From assembly GCF_900111965.1 (NCBI RefSeq), contig NZ_FOJT01000003.1, positions 1-64,000 on the forward strand: a stretch of DNA of 64,000 nucleotides. The letters are read 5' to 3'. The stretch comes from Flavobacterium swingsii (GTDB lineage: Bacteria > Bacteroidota > Bacteroidia > Flavobacteriales > Flavobacteriaceae). Shown one piece after another: positions 61,413-64,000 of the stretch. The notes beneath the pieces are model-generated. The model had not been told where the DNA came from and ran no database searches. It saw only the letters and a program-made list of their open reading frames with translations. Made by a program: the position numbers and the translations under genes. Positions within the stretch are counted from its first letter, which is position 1; every line of letters starts with the position of its first letter.

Positions 61413-64000
61413 ATGAAAAAACAATTTAGAGGTATTACCTCGGTGTTTGCAATGTCCTTATTTGCGCTATCCAGTTTCGCCCAAGAAACGAGCAAAAACG
61501 TAAATCAGAAATCTTTAGACGAAAAAGGATTGCCAAACCTGATTACATTCAACGAAAAGGCAGCTTATAAAAGTTCCGATTTTCAACAAGTTTTTAGAGA
61601 TCAATTGGGTCTAAAACAAAATGAATCATTCTTTAGAATTAAAAATGAATCCGATCCACAAGGATTTACTCACGAAAAATTTCAATTATTTCATCAAGGA
61701 ATTAAGGTAGAATTTGCAACGTATACATTACACTCAAAAAATGGCAAAATAGCTTCTATGAGTGGTGAGTTTTACAAAATCAATGATATAAATACTGCAC
61801 CATCATTGTCGGCTGAATCAGCCTTTAACAAAGCAGTAAGTTACATTGGAGCCAAACACTATTTGTGGGAAAACCAAACCGACGCAGACAATATCGGTTA
61901 CAAAAAACCACAAGGAGAATTGGTATTATTGCCAGTTACACCAGAATACGGACAAAAGCGAACTGCTGACCATATGCGTTTGGCATACAAATTCGATATA
62001 TATGCTACAAATCCTATGAGTCGTGGCGATTTATATATTGATGCCAATACTGGCGAGCGTTTGTTTTACAATGCAACAATCAAACATTTAGGAGAACACA
62101 GTCATGGAAAAACTCATGCTTCTACTGAAAAAAACACTAAAATTAACAATTCAAATATAGTTTTAGTAGCAGCAAATGCAGCGACTCGTTATAGTGGTAC
62201 ACAAACTATTCAGACTTTATTAAGTGGTTCTTCTTATATATTATCAGATAATACTCGTGGTAATGGAGTTCAAACTTTCAATTCTGCAAGAACAGCTACA
62301 TATCCAACAACTAATTTTACAGATGTAGATAATAACTGGACAGCAGCCGAATTTAACAATACAAACAAAGACAATGGCGCCTTAGATGCACATTGGGGAG
62401 CTGAAAAAACATATGATTATTTTAAAAATGTTCATGCAAGAAACAGTTTCAATAATGCAGGAGCAGCTATAAAAAGTTATGTTCATTATAATTTAATTGC
62501 TGCTGGATATCCAGATAATAACAACGCTTTCTGGAACGGAAGTGTAATGACTTATGGTGATGGAAGCGGAACAGGCGGTTTTGATGTATTAACATCTGTA
62601 GATGTTGCTGCACACGAAATAGGACATGCCGTTTGCTCAAACACAGCAAATTTAACATACCAAAATGAATCAGGTGCAATGAATGAAGGATTTTCAGACA
62701 TTTGGGCAGCTTGTGTAGAATATTATGCAGCACCTACAAAATCAACTTGGTTAATAGGAGAAGATATCGAAAGAAGATCAGGACATACAGCCTTGCGGTC
62801 TATGAGTAACCCAAATGCCGAAGGACAACCAGATACTTACAAAGGAACTAGCTGGTATGCAGGAACTGCTGATTCGGGAGGAGTACATACAAATTCTGGA
62901 GTACTAAACCATTGGTTTTATATTCTTTCTGTCGGAAAATCAGGTACTAACGATATAGGAAGTGCATTTAATGTAACCGGAATTACAATAGACAAAGCTT
63001 CTAAAATTGCTTATCGTTTAGAAAGCGTTTACTTAACAGCAAATTCTACTTATGCAAACGCAAGAACATCAGGAATACAATCAGCGATCGATTTGTACGG
63101 AGCTGGTTCTGCCGAAGTTATTGCAACAACAAATGCATTTTATGCAGTAGGAATTGGAGCAGCTTATGCAGGAGCAGCAGATGCTACAGCGCCTTCTACA
63201 CCATCTAGTTTAGCGGCTTCAGGAACGACAGCTACAGCAACAAATTTATCTTGGACAGCTTCTACAGATAATGTTGGGGTTACTGGATACAACGTTTACA
63301 ACGGAGCAGCTTTAGCAACAACAGTAACAGGAACGACTGCTACTATTTCAGGACTTACTGCTTCTACAACATATTCATTTACAGTAAAAGCAAAAGATGC
63401 TGCAGGAAATCTTTCTGCTGCGAGTAATGTTGCAAGTGTTACTACAACCGCTGCCGTTGCGGCTTATTGCGCATCGAAAGGGAATAGTGTTGCTGACGAA
63501 TATATTGGAAGAGTACAATTAGGAACTATCAATAATGCTTCGACAGGAGGAACAGGTTATTCAGATTTTACAAGTATTTCTACTAATTTAACTAAAGGAA
63601 CAGCTAGTACAATTACAATTACTCCAACTTGGACAGGAAGCGTTTATTCTGAAGGTTATGCTGTTTGGATTGATTTAAATAATGATAAAGATTTTGCAGA
63701 TACTGGAGAATTGGTTTTCTCTAAAGCAACATCGACAACGACACCTGCAACAGGAAGTTTTACAGTACCAACAACAGCAACTACTGGAACAACAAGAATG
63801 AGAGTTTCTATGAAATACAATGGAACACCAACTTCTTGTGAAGCTATTTCTTATGGAGAAGTTGAAGATTATACAGTAAATCTAACAACTGGAACTGCCG
63901 ATACAACTGCGCCATCTGCACCTGCTAGTTTAGCGGCTTCTGGAACAACAACTACATCAACAAATTTATCTTGGACAGCTTCTACAGACAATGTTGGAGT
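61413..64000 (+). CDS. Secreted M4 (thermolysin-type) metalloprotease with FnIII and GEVED modules, C-terminus cut off
   Basis: 862 residues visible, open at the right edge. Signal peptide about 1-22 (ALSSFAQ), FTP/PepSY propeptide (about 25-220), M4 catalytic domain (about 245-575) with zinc motif HEIGH at 401-405, the third ligand in NEGFSD about 20 residues on, and GGVHTNSGVLNHWFY with the catalytic His. A fibronectin type III module (about 593-680), a GEVED domain (about 685-825, ending SYGEVEDYTVNL) and the start of a second FnIII module follow. It is likely a type IX-secreted extracellular protease; the sorting domain would lie beyond the window. Confidence 0.95.
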   Translation, partial: MKKQFRGITSVFAMSLFALSSFAQETSKNVNQKSLDEKGLPNLITFNEKAAYKSSDFQQVFRDQLGLKQNESFFRIKNESDPQGFTHEKFQLFHQGIKVEFATYTLHSKNGKIASMSGEFYKINDINTAPSLSAESAFNKAVSYIGAKHYLWENQTDADNIGYKKPQGELVLLPVTPEYGQKRTADHMRLAYKFDIYATNPMSRGDLYIDANTGERLFYNATIKHLGEHSHGKTHASTEKNTKINNSNIVLVAANAATRYSGTQTIQTLLSGSSYILSDNTRGNGVQTFNSARTATYPTTNFTDVDNNWTAAEFNNTNKDNGALDAHWGAEKTYDYFKNVHARNSFNNAGAAIKSYVHYNLIAAGYPDNNNAFWNGSVMTYGDGSGTGGFDVLTSVDVAAHEIGHAVCSNTANLTYQNESGAMNEGFSDIWAACVEYYAAPTKSTWLIGEDIERRSGHTALRSMSNPNAEGQPDTYKGTSWYAGTADSGGVHTNSGVLNHWFYILSVGKSGTNDIGSAFNVTGITIDKASKIAYRLESVYLTANSTYANARTSGIQSAIDLYGAGSAEVIATTNAFYAVGIGAAYAGAADATAPSTPSSLAASGTTATATNLSWTASTDNVGVTGYNVYNGAALATTVTGTTATISGLTASTTYSFTVKAKDAAGNLSAASNVASVTTTAAVAAYCASKGNSVADEYIGRVQLGTINNASTGGTGYSDFTSISTNLTKGTASTITITPTWTGSVYSEGYAVWIDLNNDKDFADTGELVFSKATSTTTPATGSFTVPTTATTGTTRMRVSMKYNGTPTSCEAISYGEVEDYTVNLTTGTADTTAPSAPASLAASGTTTTSTNLSWTASTDNVG

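Noticed and set aside
62467..62733. Antisense frame inside the M4 protease
   Set aside because: It lies across the HEIGH zinc motif of the plus-strand protease, which is intact and clearly coding.
1..64000. CRISPR arrays, tRNA/rRNA genes, transposases, phage modules and restriction or toxin-antitoxin systems
   Set aside because: None found by eye: no regularly spaced repeats, no cloverleaf or rRNA-like GC-rich blocks in intergenic gaps, and no DDE, integrase, Cas or methylase motifs. The lone ORF6N protein is not accompanied by other phage genes.

Overview
The window is about 34% GC by eye and is chromosomal DNA from a gliding bacterium of the Flavobacteriia, most likely Flavobacterium. The evidence is: Bacteroidota-type promoters (TTG, 17-23 nt, TAnnTTTG); gliding/type IX secretion genes (sprE/porW-like at 29329, gldH at 56810); a cell-surface RCC1 protein with a type IX C-terminal sorting domain; an arginine operon containing the ArgF' carbamoyltransferase found in Bacteroidota; an F-ATPase operon without beta and epsilon genes; and flavobacterial conserved families (DUF6909, DUF6341, DUF6427, DUF6168, DUF4292, DUF4254). 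I see no rRNA, tRNA, CRISPR array, IS transposase, prophage or plasmid function.

Layout. 1-344: start of a secreted delta-60-repeat protein on the minus strand. 769-8730: an eight-gene arginine operon (GNAT acyltransferase, argG, argC, argD-like, argF', argB, M20 deacylase, argH), converging on an Lrp/AsnC regulator, followed by tatA. 9563-12436: membrane protein, GH3-family enzyme and a secreted CarboxypepD-like protein. 12479-22059: DUF6909 protein, then a polysaccharide locus (rfbC, rfbD, UDP-xylose synthase-like SDR, WcaJ-like phosphosugar transferase) facing a minus-strand group (glycosyltransferase, wecB, ORF6N protein, CapK-like ligase). 22189-27078: purD, DUF6341, DUF6427, upp, DUF4254 and a family 9 glycosyltransferase. 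27105-29163: surface protein and a PaaE-like ferredoxin reductase. 29329-40260: sprE, bactofilin, atpI-like gene, DUF6168, an inverted RCC1 gene, then atpB-E-F-H, a small secreted protein, atpA and atpG. 40357-43507: prolyl oligopeptidase, GNAT, secreted protein. 43578-50586: flippase, dut, an orphan ORF, nucleotidyltransferase, TPR protein, DUF4292 lipoprotein, EnvC-like protein. 50687-55349: thioesterase, HU-SPOR membrane protein, dprA, small protein, trhO. 55534-59653: ricT, gldH, PBP1A. 59787-61144: two-subunit CoA transferase. 61413-64000: start of a large secreted M4 metalloprotease, cut by the window edge.

Most of this is conserved flavobacterial core. The less ordinary points are: (1) a valine at the acyl-specificity position of ArgF', which points to N-succinylated rather than N-acetylated intermediates; (2) strong intercistronic hairpins and two inserted genes in the ATP synthase region; (3) several families of short interspersed repeats, one lying in-frame inside rfbD; (4) a surface-protein gene flanked by two copies of one palindromic terminator; (5) a membrane protein predicted to join an HU-like DNA-binding domain to a periplasmic SPOR domain. 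I found no clear new defence or mobile system.
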